A DNA stretch of 64,000 nucleotides from Geobacter sp. (GCA_016177775.1 JACOUQ010000019.1:1-64000); one strand, 5' to 3'; positions 43,498 through 52,554 are shown, numbered from the stretch's first letter. Notes: generated from the letters alone by a model not told the origin. Made by a program: numbers and translations.

Positions 43498-44454
43498 GTG
43501 GAACATGCCATTGTCATCATCCTCTCCGCCGTCATCCTCGACTGGCTCCTGGGCGATCCTCGCTGGCTGCCGCATCCGGTGGTATGGATCGGGCGGCTGA
43601 TAACGTCGCTGGAGAAGAGAATCCGGCTGCTTGTCCCTGACGAGCGCCTCGGCGGTGTGTGTCTTCTCGTCCTGACAGTAGCTGCGACCTCCGGGACAGC
43701 ATATGCGGTTGTGAAAGGGGCGTATGCCATACGCCCCTTTTTCGGGCACGCAGTTTCCGTTATCCTCTCCTGGACCTGCCTTGCAGCCCGGTCGCTGCAC
43801 CGGGAGTCGGGGATGGTGGCGCAGGCGCTGGTTGCGGGCGACCTTCCGGCGGCGCGGACGAATCTTTCCTACATTGTCGGCCGCGACACTGCAAACCTCG
43901 ATGAACCGGAAATCTGGCGCGGGACGGTGGAGACGGTGGCCGAGAACACCTCGGACGGCGTGATCGCCCCCCTTTTCTTTCTCATCCTGGGCGGGCCGGT
44001 GGCAGCCCTAGCCTACAAGGCGGTGAATACGCTTGACTCCATGGTCGGATACAAGAACGAGCGCCACCTCCATTTCGGCTGGGCATCGGCCCGTTTCGAC
44101 GATCTGGCCAACTGGCTTCCGGCCCGCCTGACCGGCCTCCTGATGGTTCTGATCGCCCCCTTGCTCGGCTTTTCCGGTCGTGGTGCGTGGCGCATTATGC
44201 GCCGGGACGGCAGGAATCATTCCTCCCCCAATTCCGGTATGCCGGAAGCGGCGGCAGCAGGAGCCCTGGGGGTTCGTCTGGGCGGGACCAATGTCTACTT
44301 CGGCAAGCCTGTGGAGAAGCCGGCCATCGGCGATCCCCTTCTCCCCCTTGACGCTTCTGCCTGGCGCGGCGCTGTGCGGCTCATGTACGGTGCTGAGGCA
44401 CTGCTTGTTATTCTCTGGCTGATGGTAGAACTTTTAAGAAAATTTACCCTGTGA
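43498..44454 (+). CDS. cbiB: Adenosylcobinamide-phosphate synthase CbiB
   Basis: A polytopic protein of 318 residues with LDWLLGDPRWLPHPVVWIG at the N-terminus, RDTANLDEPEIWRGTVETVAENTSDGVIAPLFF, a KAVNTLDSMVGYKN motif and a C-terminal GGTNVYFG. It attaches aminopropanol phosphate to adenosylcobyric acid. The start is a GTG at 43498, six bases after the cbiP stop. The propanolamine donor enzyme is the cobD product at 54173-55249. Confidence 0.95.
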   Translation: MEHAIVIILSAVILDWLLGDPRWLPHPVVWIGRLITSLEKRIRLLVPDERLGGVCLLVLTVAATSGTAYAVVKGAYAIRPFFGHAVSVILSWTCLAARSLHRESGMVAQALVAGDLPAARTNLSYIVGRDTANLDEPEIWRGTVETVAENTSDGVIAPLFFLILGGPVAALAYKAVNTLDSMVGYKNERHLHFGWASARFDDLANWLPARLTGLLMVLIAPLLGFSGRGAWRIMRRDGRNHSSPNSGMPEAAAAGALGVRLGGTNVYFGKPVEKPAIGDPLLPLDASAWRGAVRLMYGAEALLVILWLMVELLRKFTL

Positions 44455-44466
44455 AAGGAGCCTGGC

Positions 44467-45600
44467 ATGTCCAATGATCTGAATGAAGCCTTTCGTTCCC
44501 TCTTCGAAGTCAACATGGGGGTGAAGACCGGAGAGCGAATACTGGTTTTCAGCGACCTGATCCGGGGTGATGAAACCATTTCCGACGCCGACCGTGACCG
44601 TCGGTTGCGGCTCCTGGATACAGCTGAGAAGGCTGCCTCCTTTGGCCGGGAGACTTATGGCAATGCCATATTTGTTTCGTTCCTGGCCACGCAGGCTTCG
44701 GGCGCCGAGCCGCCGGAATCGCTCTGGCGAGCGGCTTTTGGCGAGTGGATTGTGGACCAGTTGAAGCAGGCCGGTATTTTACATCCGCTACTGGCGAAGA
44801 CCGCCTCGACCGTCCAGCTTGATCGCGCCAGGAAAATCGTTACGGAGGCGAAAGCCCAGGTGGTCGACGTGGTGGTGGCACTCTCGAACAACTCCACCAG
44901 CCACACGCGGTTTCGTGCCTTGGTGAACGCGGCCGGCGGGCGTTTCGCCAGCCTTCCCAACTTCGACCCGGAAATGTTCTTCACCTCCATGCGGGTCGAT
45001 TGGTCTGTCTTGGCGGATCGGACCGAGCGCCTGGCGCAGGAAGTGAACCGGGCGGTGACTATCGAGGTAACCACACCGAACGGGACCAACATGCGCATCG
45101 GCAAGGAGGAGCGGGTGGCCGAGGGGGATGACGGCCTTCTCACGAGCCCCGGAAGCTTCGGCAACCTTCCCGCCGGCGAGGTTTACCTTGCCCCGCTGGA
45201 GGGGACTAGCGAAGGGATCATGGTGCTGGAGTATGCGCCGACCCGCAAGCTCGCGACGCCCGTCACTCTGATGGTCAAGGGTGGAAATGTGGTGGAGGTG
45301 CGTGGTGACGAGCCCCACGCCCGCAAGCTGGAGGCGAAGTTTGCCGAGGGGCCTTTGAACCGCAACATCGCGGAGCTGGGTATCGGCACCAACGATCGGG
45401 CAAGCAGGCCGGACAATATTCTTGAGGCGGAGAAGATCCTTGGCACCATCCACATTGCCCTGGGGGATAATTCCGGTTTCGGCGGGAAGGTGAGCACGCC
45501 GTTTCACGAGGATTACGTTTTTTATAAGCCGACTCTGACGGCGATCATGCCGGATGGGGAGAAGAAGGTGCTACTGGAAGACGGGAGCTTGAAGGTTTAG
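44467..45600 (+). CDS. M29-family (AmpS-like) aminopeptidase-type protein
   Basis: A protein of 377 residues. The N-terminal half has LFEVNMGVKTGERILVFSD, and the C-terminal half has the M29-like metal-binding segments EVTTPNGTNMRIGK, LPAGEVYLAPLEGTSEG, AELGIGTND and HIALGDNSGFGGKVSTPFHED. It should be a leucyl-type metallo-aminopeptidase in the cytoplasm. It starts 12 bases after cbiB with an AAAGGAG site and may be cotranscribed by chance; no role in cobalamin synthesis is evident. Confidence 0.82.
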   Translation: MSNDLNEAFRSLFEVNMGVKTGERILVFSDLIRGDETISDADRDRRLRLLDTAEKAASFGRETYGNAIFVSFLATQASGAEPPESLWRAAFGEWIVDQLKQAGILHPLLAKTASTVQLDRARKIVTEAKAQVVDVVVALSNNSTSHTRFRALVNAAGGRFASLPNFDPEMFFTSMRVDWSVLADRTERLAQEVNRAVTIEVTTPNGTNMRIGKEERVAEGDDGLLTSPGSFGNLPAGEVYLAPLEGTSEGIMVLEYAPTRKLATPVTLMVKGGNVVEVRGDEPHARKLEAKFAEGPLNRNIAELGIGTNDRASRPDNILEAEKILGTIHIALGDNSGFGGKVSTPFHEDYVFYKPTLTAIMPDGEKKVLLEDGSLKV

Positions 45601-45603
45601 ACG

Positions 45604-45651
45604 ACGCAAAGGATTTCAAACTTATATCTTTGCGTCTCCGCGTCTTTGCGT
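45604..45651. repeat. Short dispersed repeat, 'ACGCAAAG' family
   Basis: ACGCAAAG at the left and CTTTGCGTCTCCGCGTCTTT, then GCGT, at the right form an imperfect palindrome right after the aminopeptidase stop. Confidence 0.65.
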
Positions 45652-45702
45652 TAAAGATTTTAAGCAGCCGAATTTCGAACTCAACAATCGCAGGCTCTAA
45701 TG

Positions 45703-45734
45703 AAAAAGGCGGGGAATGCTCCCCGCCTTTTTTA
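45703..45734. terminator. Bidirectional terminator between convergent genes
   Basis: GGCGGGGA (45708-45715) and the complementary CTCCCCGCC (45719-45728), flanked by AAAAA on one side and TTTTTT on the other. It ends the cobalamin/aminopeptidase run and the cytochrome gene. Confidence 0.9.
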
Positions 45735-45752
45735 CTTCAACAGATGTGTTGA

Positions 45753-46931
45753 TTAGTGGTAGTAGTTCGGTGGGCCCATTTCAGCTGCGCCCGGACCACC
45801 CTTGCGCGGGGTCTTGTTGAAGGTGTGGCTGCGCACGAAGAGGTTGCCGGCAGTCTGGCCGGTGTTCGGCATGTACTTCTCTACAGTGTAGGATGCGTCG
45901 TGACACTTGGCGCAGGCATCCTTGGGCATTTTCTTCAGCTTGCCCTTGCCGGCGTGGGGTGAATGGCAGGTGATACAGGACATCTCACCCTTCTTGAAGT
46001 GTGCCGACTGAATGAATCCCTGGTACTCCTGGTGGTGCTTGGCTTCCTCGTAGACGCCGCTCGCCTTGGCAGCCTCGTCAATCTTGAATAGTCCCTTCAG
46101 GTCTCCCACGTATTCGGCGTCAAAGGGGTGCTTGGCCTGAACTCCGGGGATGATGACCTCCTCGGGGTACCACTTGGTCCAATCGGTGCCGGCTATGTAG
46201 GCTTCGCCGACTTTCGGCGCCGGGAAGTCCTCGCGGGGGTTGCCCTGGGCCGACTTCCATTTCTCGTTCTCCAACCTGATGTGACAATAGCCGCAGACCC
46301 TGGACTGGGCCATGATGTCAACACCGGCCGGGTTGAAGATATCTTTTTTCTTCCTCGTCTTTACGTGTACAGAGCCGGGACCGTGGCAGGCCTCGCAACC
46401 GACACTCATTTCGACGAATTTGCTCTTGACGGTCTTGCCGGCTGTTTCGTCATACTCGGTTATGCGGTAACCTGTGGTGTGACAGCTGGCGCACATGGTG
46501 TTCCAGTCGTTCTTCTGACCGTATTTTTCCCATTTGCCCGTGGAGCGATTGAACTGCATGTTGAGGAACTGGAGGTTGCCGGTCAGTTCGTTCTTCACCA
46601 GGTAGCGCTGCTTCCAGCGGGAGCCGACCACGAACTGGACGTCTTCCAGCTTGAAGGTGCCGCCGGTCACGTTGCCGGTTGTGGGACCGGGGTTGGTTCC
46701 ATCACCGGCCCATTTCTCCACGGCCTCCCTGAGGATGCCCCGCTTCTTCGGCTGGACGATCTTGCTGTGATAGCTCTCTTTCCAGCTGTTGTACTCGTCT
46801 ACGTGACATTTCTTGCAGGCCTTCGAGCCTACAAAATCCTTTTTGGCGACCGGAGCCTTCTTCGCTGCTTCGGCCAGGCCTGCGAAAAGCAGTACAACAG
46901 AAGCAACCGCGACTAAACTTTTGTACTTCAT
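45753..46931 (-). CDS. Hexaheme c-type cytochrome, exported
   Basis: A protein of 392 residues with a Sec signal peptide (about 1-22, ending LAEAA). It has six CXXCH heme motifs: CKKCH, CASCH, CEACH, CGYCH, CITCH and CAKCH. The CEACHGPGS and CITCHSPH contexts are like cytochrome c554-type multiheme proteins. It should carry electrons in the periplasm or on the outer surface, as expected in a metal-reducing bacterium. A GGAGGAG site precedes the ATG, and a sigma-54-like promoter lies 60-75 bases upstream. The specific role or gene name is not clear. Confidence 0.9.
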   Translation of the reverse strand: MKYKSLVAVASVVLLFAGLAEAAKKAPVAKKDFVGSKACKKCHVDEYNSWKESYHSKIVQPKKRGILREAVEKWAGDGTNPGPTTGNVTGGTFKLEDVQFVVGSRWKQRYLVKNELTGNLQFLNMQFNRSTGKWEKYGQKNDWNTMCASCHTTGYRITEYDETAGKTVKSKFVEMSVGCEACHGPGSVHVKTRKKKDIFNPAGVDIMAQSRVCGYCHIRLENEKWKSAQGNPREDFPAPKVGEAYIAGTDWTKWYPEEVIIPGVQAKHPFDAEYVGDLKGLFKIDEAAKASGVYEEAKHHQEYQGFIQSAHFKKGEMSCITCHSPHAGKGKLKKMPKDACAKCHDASYTVEKYMPNTGQTAGNLFVRSHTFNKTPRKGGPGAAEMGPPNYYH

Positions 46932-47338
46932 ACTTGTCTCCTCCTTTTGATATGACCTGCCAGGGAACGCTCCGTATTGGGCAACCGGGCAGCAGTAATC
47001 GTGCCGAAGCTAGAGCAGTAAAAGATTATGGGTTACCAACATGGCTAATTGCAGTATTTCAGCCGTTCAAGCGTATGTTCTATTTGATTGTAGCCTCTGT
47101 GAAGCCGACTGGGCGGCGATGGATACCGTTAAATGCCCGTCAAATGGCAGAAAACCATGCGCAGGATGGCGGCAGCATACGGATTTCCCCCACCTGAATC
47201 AATTTATCGTGCTTTTCCTGAAAGTCAAATGGATCGCCTGAAAATACATTGGAGGATAGTCCAGTGTAGGCGGAAATCATTGACAGAGGGGGTATTTTGT
47301 GGAATTTTGCACCTTATGGCGAAAGACAGGGGGGCAAG
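46932..47338. other. Intergenic region between cytochrome and coaE
   Basis: 407 bp between divergent genes. It contains the sigma-54-like site for the cytochrome. Near coaE there is a perfect TTGACA at 47280-47285 with a weak AATTTT 17 bases later. No riboswitch consensus, such as cyclic-di-GMP class I, and no convincing small gene was found. Confidence 0.5.
46990..47005 (-). promoter_or_regulatory. Sigma-54 type promoter for the hexaheme cytochrome
   Basis: On the minus strand the sequence reads CGGCACGATTACTGCTG. It matches the -24/-12 pattern (GGCACG, four bases, then YTGCT), with exactly ten bases between the invariant GG and GC. It lies about 60 bases before the start codon. Confidence 0.55.
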
Positions 47339-47974
47339 GTGAGAGTCATCGGATTGACCGGAGGGATAGCCTCTGGCAAGAGCACGGTTGCAAGGCTGCT
47401 GGAACAGCTCGGGGCCAAGGTGATCGATGCCGACCAGCTGGCGCGTGAAACGGTACGGCCCGGACAGCCCGCCTACGAGGAGATCGTCAGGGAATTCGGC
47501 GCCGCGATTCTGGCCCCGGACGGGACGATCAACCGCAAGGCACTGGGCGGCATCGTGTTTGCCGACCCCGCTGCCCGCCGCCGGCTTGAAACCATCACGC
47601 ACCCGGCAATCGGCAGGCTGGCGGAGGAATACCTTGCCCGTTACCGTGCGTCGAGTGAGAAGGTGGTCTTTTACATGGCGCCTCTATTGATCGAGGCAGG
47701 CGTGACCTCGCGGGTCGAGGAGATATGGGTGGTGTACGCCGATCCGGAAACCCAGGTGCAGAGGGTCATGGCGCGTGACTCTGTAAGCCGGGACGAGGCC
47801 TTGCAGCGCCTTGCCGCACAAATGCCGATGCACGAGAAAGTTCGTTTCGGAAGGGTCGTGATCGACAATACCGGGACTCTTGAGGAACTGGAGATGCAGG
47901 TAAGCGAGGTGTGGGAGAGGGAGATCGCGGGGAGGCCGGAAACGGGAAACAACGAGCGAGAAGTGGAAAAATAA
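47339..47974 (+). CDS. coaE: Dephospho-CoA kinase
   Basis: A protein of 211 residues with the P-loop GLTGGIASGKST near the N-terminus, DADQLARE, and the lid segment RDSVSRDEALQRLAAQM. It performs the last step of CoA synthesis. The GTG at 47339 is chosen because AGGGGGG lies just upstream and homologues begin here; a TTG at 47297 is the longer alternative. Confidence 0.94.
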   Translation: MRVIGLTGGIASGKSTVARLLEQLGAKVIDADQLARETVRPGQPAYEEIVREFGAAILAPDGTINRKALGGIVFADPAARRRLETITHPAIGRLAEEYLARYRASSEKVVFYMAPLLIEAGVTSRVEEIWVVYADPETQVQRVMARDSVSRDEALQRLAAQMPMHEKVRFGRVVIDNTGTLEELEMQVSEVWEREIAGRPETGNNEREVEK

Positions 47975-48003
47975 AAAAAGCCCCCGTTGTCGGGGGCTTT
48001 TCG
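47974..48003. terminator. Bidirectional terminator between coaE and the IclR gene
   Basis: GCCCCCG/CGGGGGC hairpin (47980-47997) with a TTGT-type loop, flanked by AAAAAAA on the left and TTTTCG on the right. Confidence 0.88.
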
Positions 48004-48783
48004 TTATTTGTGATAGCCGAGTTTGGTTGAGATGTCCTCGGCGGCTTGCACCACCAGGGGAATCAGCTCCTTTTCGATCCGCTCATCGGAGAACCGCATC
48101 GATGGCCCGGAGATGCTGACGGCACCGACGATCCTTCTGGTATAATCACGGATCGGCGCGCCGACGCAACGCACGCCGGGGTCGAGTTCTTCGTTGTCGA
48201 GAGCCCAACCTTGTTCCGCCACAAGGTGAAGGTGTTTCTTCAACTCTTCGCGGCTGGTGATAGTCTTAGAAGTATACCCTTTGAACTCCTTGGGAAGAAA
48301 CTGGTCGAGTTCCTCGTCGGTCATGTAGGCGATCTGGATCTTGCCGGCGGCCGTACAGTAGGCCGGCAGACGGGAGCCGACCCGCGGCACCACGCGCACG
48401 GTCAGATCTGTTTCCACAACGTCCAGATATACGATGTGCTGCTCCTTGAGGATCGCGACGTACGAGGTTTCGTTGCATTTCTTGACCAGATCCTCGAGGA
48501 TCGGTTTTGCCTGACGGAGCAGCCCCATCTGCTTGATGAATATCTGTCCCAGTTCGAGGGTTTTCAGGCCGAGCCGGTAGTTCTCCGTCACCCTGTTCTG
48601 TTCGATGTAGCCGCGTGATTCCAGGGTGGCGAGAAGCCGGAAAACGTTGTTCTTGTGCAGCTTGAGGCGTTTGGAGAGCTCGGTTACTCCCAGTTCGTCC
48701 ACATCGTCATGGAACTGCTCGAGAAGATCGAGTGCGTGGGATACCGCCTGAATGAGATATTCGGATTTTTCTTTCTTTGCCAT
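48004..48783 (-). CDS. IclR-family transcriptional regulator
   Basis: A protein of 259 residues. It has an N-terminal winged helix (LGVTELSKRLKLHKNNVFRLLATLESRGYIEQ) and a C-terminal effector domain with GSRLPAYCTAAGKIQIAYM, GVRCVGAPIRDYTRRIVGAVSISGPSMRF. The ATG at 48783 is chosen as the family start (MAKKEKS...). The ligand and targets are not clear; it stands alone, with the universal stress gene divergent to it. Confidence 0.92.
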   Translation of the reverse strand: MAKKEKSEYLIQAVSHALDLLEQFHDDVDELGVTELSKRLKLHKNNVFRLLATLESRGYIEQNRVTENYRLGLKTLELGQIFIKQMGLLRQAKPILEDLVKKCNETSYVAILKEQHIVYLDVVETDLTVRVVPRVGSRLPAYCTAAGKIQIAYMTDEELDQFLPKEFKGYTSKTITSREELKKHLHLVAEQGWALDNEELDPGVRCVGAPIRDYTRRIVGAVSISGPSMRFSDERIEKELIPLVVQAAEDISTKLGYHK

Positions 48784-49144
48784 GTTTAGAGCACCTATAT
48801 CCAAGGAATACAAACGATTTACATACCGCTTTGCCTGGAACCCGTCAAGGGAAAACTGACATTATTACGACGAGACTCCCGGTAAAATTGCAACGGTTTA
48901 ATGTTGTGCTTGTTTTACTTGGATGTAACAATTCTGTTGATTGAAAGTAATTATCAACAAGATGTGCGGTATTTATTAGGATAATTGACCTGATTTAAAC
49001 TATAGAAAAATGTTTTATAATTGTCAAGGGCTAAACTTTTCAAGGTGGGACAAGGATGGTTTTTTTCATGGTTACAGGTTAGCATTTGCAGCTTGGGCTG
49101 AAATATAGTATGTAACGGGAAAAGACAGAAAGGCGGGAGGCGTT
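48784..49144. other. AT-rich intergenic region between the IclR gene and the stress protein gene
   Basis: 361 bp of markedly AT-rich DNA between divergent genes. It has runs such as TTGATTGAAAGTAATTATCA and likely holds both promoters and any IclR operator. I could not place a convincing promoter or a gene in it. Confidence 0.4.
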
Positions 49145-49600
49145 ATGTTGCATCTGCGGAAAAAGATTCTCGTCGCCATCGATGGCTCTCCACAGTCGGA
49201 CAAAGCAGCCGAGGAAGCGGTCCGGATGGCGGTGGGGACCCCGAGCAGGTTCAAGAGCAAGATCTACGCAATGCTGGTCCTGCCGAATGCCCCGTCGAAC
49301 ACCTATACAGATTTCATCCCGACCAGGCCGGTTACGGAACAGGAAAAATGGGAGGAACTGCGCAAGCGGATTTTCTACGTAATCGAAAAGGATGCCGCTG
49401 AGGCGGATATACCACTTGAAATCAAGGTGGTATACGGAGAGCCGGCGGAGGAACTTATCGGTTTTGCGGAAAAGGAAGGTGTGGATGTCATCGTTATAGG
49501 GAGTTCCGGCAAGGGGTTTCTAAGGCGGAAGCTCCTCGGGAGCGTCTCCCACAAGGTTGCCAAGTATGCCAAGTGTTCGGTCTACATCGTACGCGGGTGA
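49145..49600 (+). CDS. Universal stress protein (UspA family), ATP-binding type
   Basis: A protein of 151 residues with ILVAIDGSPQSDKAAEEAV at the N-terminus and the nucleotide motif GSSGKGFLRRKLLGSVSHKV at the C-terminus (G-x2-G-x8/9-G-S type). This marks the ATP-binding class. A GGGAGG site precedes the ATG. Confidence 0.93.
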   Translation: MLHLRKKILVAIDGSPQSDKAAEEAVRMAVGTPSRFKSKIYAMLVLPNAPSNTYTDFIPTRPVTEQEKWEELRKRIFYVIEKDAAEADIPLEIKVVYGEPAEELIGFAEKEGVDVIVIGSSGKGFLRRKLLGSVSHKVAKYAKCSVYIVRG

Positions 49601-49603
49601 ACT

Positions 49604-50227
49604 TCAGATGCAGATGTTTTTTCCGCCTTCTGCGCGCCTCTTTTTGTGAATCCTGACATAAACCGCGATAAGCACGCCGCTCGCTACAAGCACCCAGATG
49701 AGTGCCTGGTGCGAGTACTTCATTATCAGTTCCTGGTTCTGGCCGATTATGTAACCGATGCCGGTAAGGACCGAGCACCAGATGCCGGCGCCAAGCAGGG
49801 TGTAGAGCGAGAACCGGAAGTGGTTCATCCCCGAAAGGCCTGCGGGAAGTGAAATGAGGTGCCTTATCACTGGGAGGAGCCTGCCGATGAAGGTGGAGAT
49901 TTCGCCATGGGTCAGGAAATAGCGCTCCACCTTGGCGAATTTCTCCTCAGTGATCCAGACGTACTTTCCATATCTGATGATGAGCGGCCTCCCCAGGTAG
50001 TGGGCGGCCAGATAGTTGGCGTAAGCACCGACCAGGCTTCCGAATGTGCCGCAGAGAACGGCGACCACCGCGTTCATTTCACCCTGTTGGGCTAGATAGC
50101 CGGCCGGAGGCATAACCAGTTCGCTGGGTATGGGTATTACCGAGCTCTCCATTGCCATGAGAAGGAAGATACCCGGATAACCGAGGGTGCCTATGGTGGT
50201 TACAAGCCAGGAGACGAGTTCGTGCAC
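49604..50227 (-). CDS. DedA-family membrane protein
   Basis: A protein of 207 residues with the DedA pattern: E-x-S-V-I-P-I-P-S-E (MESSVIPIPSELV), GTFGSLVGAYANYLAA, and the FxGRhxPxxRhxxxxPAGxxxM motif (FIGRLLPVIRHLISLPAGLSGM). It is thought to be a lipid flippase or proton-dependent transporter. A GTG at 50227 is preferred because AAGGA lies seven bases before it; a TTG at 50248 is possible. Its stop is four bases from the convergent stress protein gene. Confidence 0.9.
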   Translation of the reverse strand: MHELVSWLVTTIGTLGYPGIFLLMAMESSVIPIPSELVMPPAGYLAQQGEMNAVVAVLCGTFGSLVGAYANYLAAHYLGRPLIIRYGKYVWITEEKFAKVERYFLTHGEISTFIGRLLPVIRHLISLPAGLSGMNHFRFSLYTLLGAGIWCSVLTGIGYIIGQNQELIMKYSHQALIWVLVASGVLIAVYVRIHKKRRAEGGKNICI

Positions 50228-50320
50228 TTTGAGTTCCTTTGTCGGCAATTTGGTCGCTTCACCTGTAGAATTTACATTTTTTGCAGAAAAAAGACCAGCA
50301 AAACAACAACGAGATAGCAG

Positions 50321-52141
50321 ATGACATTTCTTGAAAGAGTGAAGCAGGAGCTACTGGTCGCGGACGGCGCTGCCGGGACCATGTTCTACGCCCGGGGCGT
50401 AAGCCTGGATGCCAATTTCGAGCATCTAAACCTTGTCCGGCCGGAGCTGGTTCTGGAGCTCCATAGGGACTACATAGCCGCAGGTGCCCAGTTGATCGAG
50501 ACCAACACCTTCGGCGCCAATTTCACGAAGCTGAACGCCATCGGCCTTGGGCACAAGGTGCGCGCCATAAATCTGAAAGGGGCGCAACTCGCCCGCGAGG
50601 CCGCCCAGGGTGAAGGTGTCCTGGTAGCCGGGGCCATGGGGCCGCTGCCACGGGTCAAGGGGGAAGAGCGCACCCTTACCGCGAGCGAGGTGTCTGACAT
50701 CTTTCGTGAGCAGGCGCTCGCCCTTGCGGAAGGGGGGGTAGACCTCCTGATGCTGGAGACCTTTGTCGACCTCGGACAGTTGGAGCTTGCCCTGTCGGCG
50801 GCGAAGGAAACCGGTTTGCCGCTCGTCGCATCCATGTCGTTCGGGGAGAATGGGCGGACGGTTTCAGGGGTGGCTGCGGAGGATGCCGCAGTGAAGCTCC
50901 AGGATGCAGGGGCCAATGTGATCGGCGCCAACTGCGGCTCGGGTCCCCTGAAAATGCTCGACACCGTGCGCCGGTTGAGCCGGGCGATTTCCTGCCCCGT
51001 TGCCGCCCTTCCCAACAGCGGCTTTCCGGAGTACATGGACGGGCGGTTCATCTACCGGGCCACCCCCGAATACTTCGGCCGGATGGCGGTCGAGCTGGTT
51101 CAGGCCGGGGCAAGCTTGATCGGCGGTTGTTGCGGCACTACGCCGGAACATATCCGACAAATTGCGGAGCAGGTCAGGGGGATGCGGCCCTCTTCCCGCC
51201 AGCCCATGGTCGCAGTTTCATTTCCGGAGGCGCCGGCAGCGGCACCCGTCGGCGGCGCGGGATTTCTGGCCGATTGGGGAAAAAGGCCGCTGGTTACGGT
51301 GGAGCTGGACCCACCGCGCGGCTTTGATTGTCGCAAGGTGCTGGAAGGGAGCCAGGCTCTGCGGGATGCTGGTGCGGACGCCATCAACCTGGCGGAAAAT
51401 CCTCTGGCAAGGGTCCGCATGGGCAATATCGCGCTGGCCAGCCTGATACAGCGGGAAGTGGGGATAGAGGTGATCGTCCACGTCACCTGTCGCGACCGCA
51501 ATCTCATCGGTCTCCAGTCAGAACTGATGGGGGCGTCGCTGCTCGGCATCCGCTCGGTCCTGGCGGTGACCGGTGACCCGGCCAGCATCGGCGAGCACGC
51601 GGAATCCACGTCGGTCTACGATCTCAATTCCTTCGGTCTGATCAAGCTGCTGGCCGACCTGAACCGGGGCTTAAACGCCGCCGGCAACCCTGTGGGGGAG
51701 GGGGCGAATTTCACCATCGGCGCGGCCTTCAATCCCAATGTCCAGAAGATGGAGGGGCAGGTGCGACGGCTCGAAAAGAAGGTGGCAAACGGCGCCCGGT
51801 TCGTGCAGACCCAGCCAATATATGACATTCAGCGGCTGAAAGAGATGCTGGAGCGGACAGCACACCTGGGGGTACCGATTCTGCCGGGAATTCTTCCCCT
51901 GGTCAGTGAACGTAACGCCGAATTCCTCCACAACGAGGTGCCGGGGATCGTCATTCCGGATGAAATCCGCTCCAGGATGCGCGGCAAGGAAAAAACGGTC
52001 GGAGTCAGGGAAGGGCTCGAAATCGCGAGAGAATTTATCGCTGCTGCCAGGGAGCTGGTTGGCGGCTTTTATGTCATCCCGCCTTTCGGCAGGTTCGAGA
52101 TCGCGGTGGATCTTGTGAAGTTCATCAAGGAGGGGGAGTGA
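50321..52141 (+). CDS. Bifunctional homocysteine S-methyltransferase / methylenetetrahydrofolate reductase
   Basis: A protein of 606 residues. The N-terminal part (about 1-290) is a homocysteine methyltransferase barrel: ADGAAGTMFYARG, ETNTFGANFTKL, GANCGSGPLKM, and the zinc ligands in GGCCGTTPEHI. The C-terminal part (about 310-606) is a MTHFR barrel: VELDPPRGFDC, CRDRNLIGLQSELMGA, VLAVTGDP, FVQTQPIYD. This is the YitJ/MetH-short architecture, coupling reduction of methylene-THF to methionine synthesis. The B12-binding domain of MetH is absent. Confidence 0.93.
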   Translation: MTFLERVKQELLVADGAAGTMFYARGVSLDANFEHLNLVRPELVLELHRDYIAAGAQLIETNTFGANFTKLNAIGLGHKVRAINLKGAQLAREAAQGEGVLVAGAMGPLPRVKGEERTLTASEVSDIFREQALALAEGGVDLLMLETFVDLGQLELALSAAKETGLPLVASMSFGENGRTVSGVAAEDAAVKLQDAGANVIGANCGSGPLKMLDTVRRLSRAISCPVAALPNSGFPEYMDGRFIYRATPEYFGRMAVELVQAGASLIGGCCGTTPEHIRQIAEQVRGMRPSSRQPMVAVSFPEAPAAAPVGGAGFLADWGKRPLVTVELDPPRGFDCRKVLEGSQALRDAGADAINLAENPLARVRMGNIALASLIQREVGIEVIVHVTCRDRNLIGLQSELMGASLLGIRSVLAVTGDPASIGEHAESTSVYDLNSFGLIKLLADLNRGLNAAGNPVGEGANFTIGAAFNPNVQKMEGQVRRLEKKVANGARFVQTQPIYDIQRLKEMLERTAHLGVPILPGILPLVSERNAEFLHNEVPGIVIPDEIRSRMRGKEKTVGVREGLEIAREFIAAARELVGGFYVIPPFGRFEIAVDLVKFIKEGE

Positions 52142-52554
52142 TGAGAAAATGGCTGAAATGCTCTTGCGCGGCTGCTGCCTGCCTGGTCCTGTCGGCCTGT
52201 ACTGCGCTGCTGGATCTGGAAGGTAAGCTGAACAAGACTTCACGCGAGTACAACGAAATGGTGCGTTGGCAGGAGCTTGAAAGTGCCTGTCAGAGCCACG
52301 TGGATAAGGAGTTGCGTGAGGAATGCCTGAAGCGGGCCGATGCTGCCCGGGACGTGAAGGTGGCGGACTACCGGGTTGTTCGGGTCGAGCGCTCACCCTC
52401 CGGGAAGGAAGCGACGATATTGGTGCAGATTGAATACTATATCCCGCCATCAGCGACGCTCAAAACGCTGGACGACTTGCAGAAGTGGCGGTACAAAAAC
52501 GGCGAATCCGGTGAGGGGTGGCGGCTTGTATCACTCCCTCCCTTGTTTCAGTAA
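52141..52554 (+). CDS. Small predicted lipoprotein
   Basis: A protein of 137 residues with a lipoprotein signal (LVLSAC, lipidated Cys near 20) followed by a mixed alpha/beta domain of unknown function. It has a charged segment rich in Glu and Lys/Arg (SHVDKELREECLKRADAA). It starts with TGATG overlap and has an AAGGAGGGGG site, so it is translated with the upstream fusion gene. I do not recognise a family. Confidence 0.75.
   Translation: MRKWLKCSCAAAACLVLSACTALLDLEGKLNKTSREYNEMVRWQELESACQSHVDKELREECLKRADAARDVKVADYRVVRVERSPSGKEATILVQIEYYIPPSATLKTLDDLQKWRYKNGESGEGWRLVSLPPLFQ

Noticed and set aside
47041-47241. Small frames in the cytochrome-coaE gap
   Set aside because: No ribosome site, no recognisable motif and overlapping frames on both strands; not supported as genes.
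46932-47338. Possible cyclic-di-GMP riboswitch upstream of the cytochrome or coaE
   Set aside because: I looked for the conserved class I words on both strands and did not find them.
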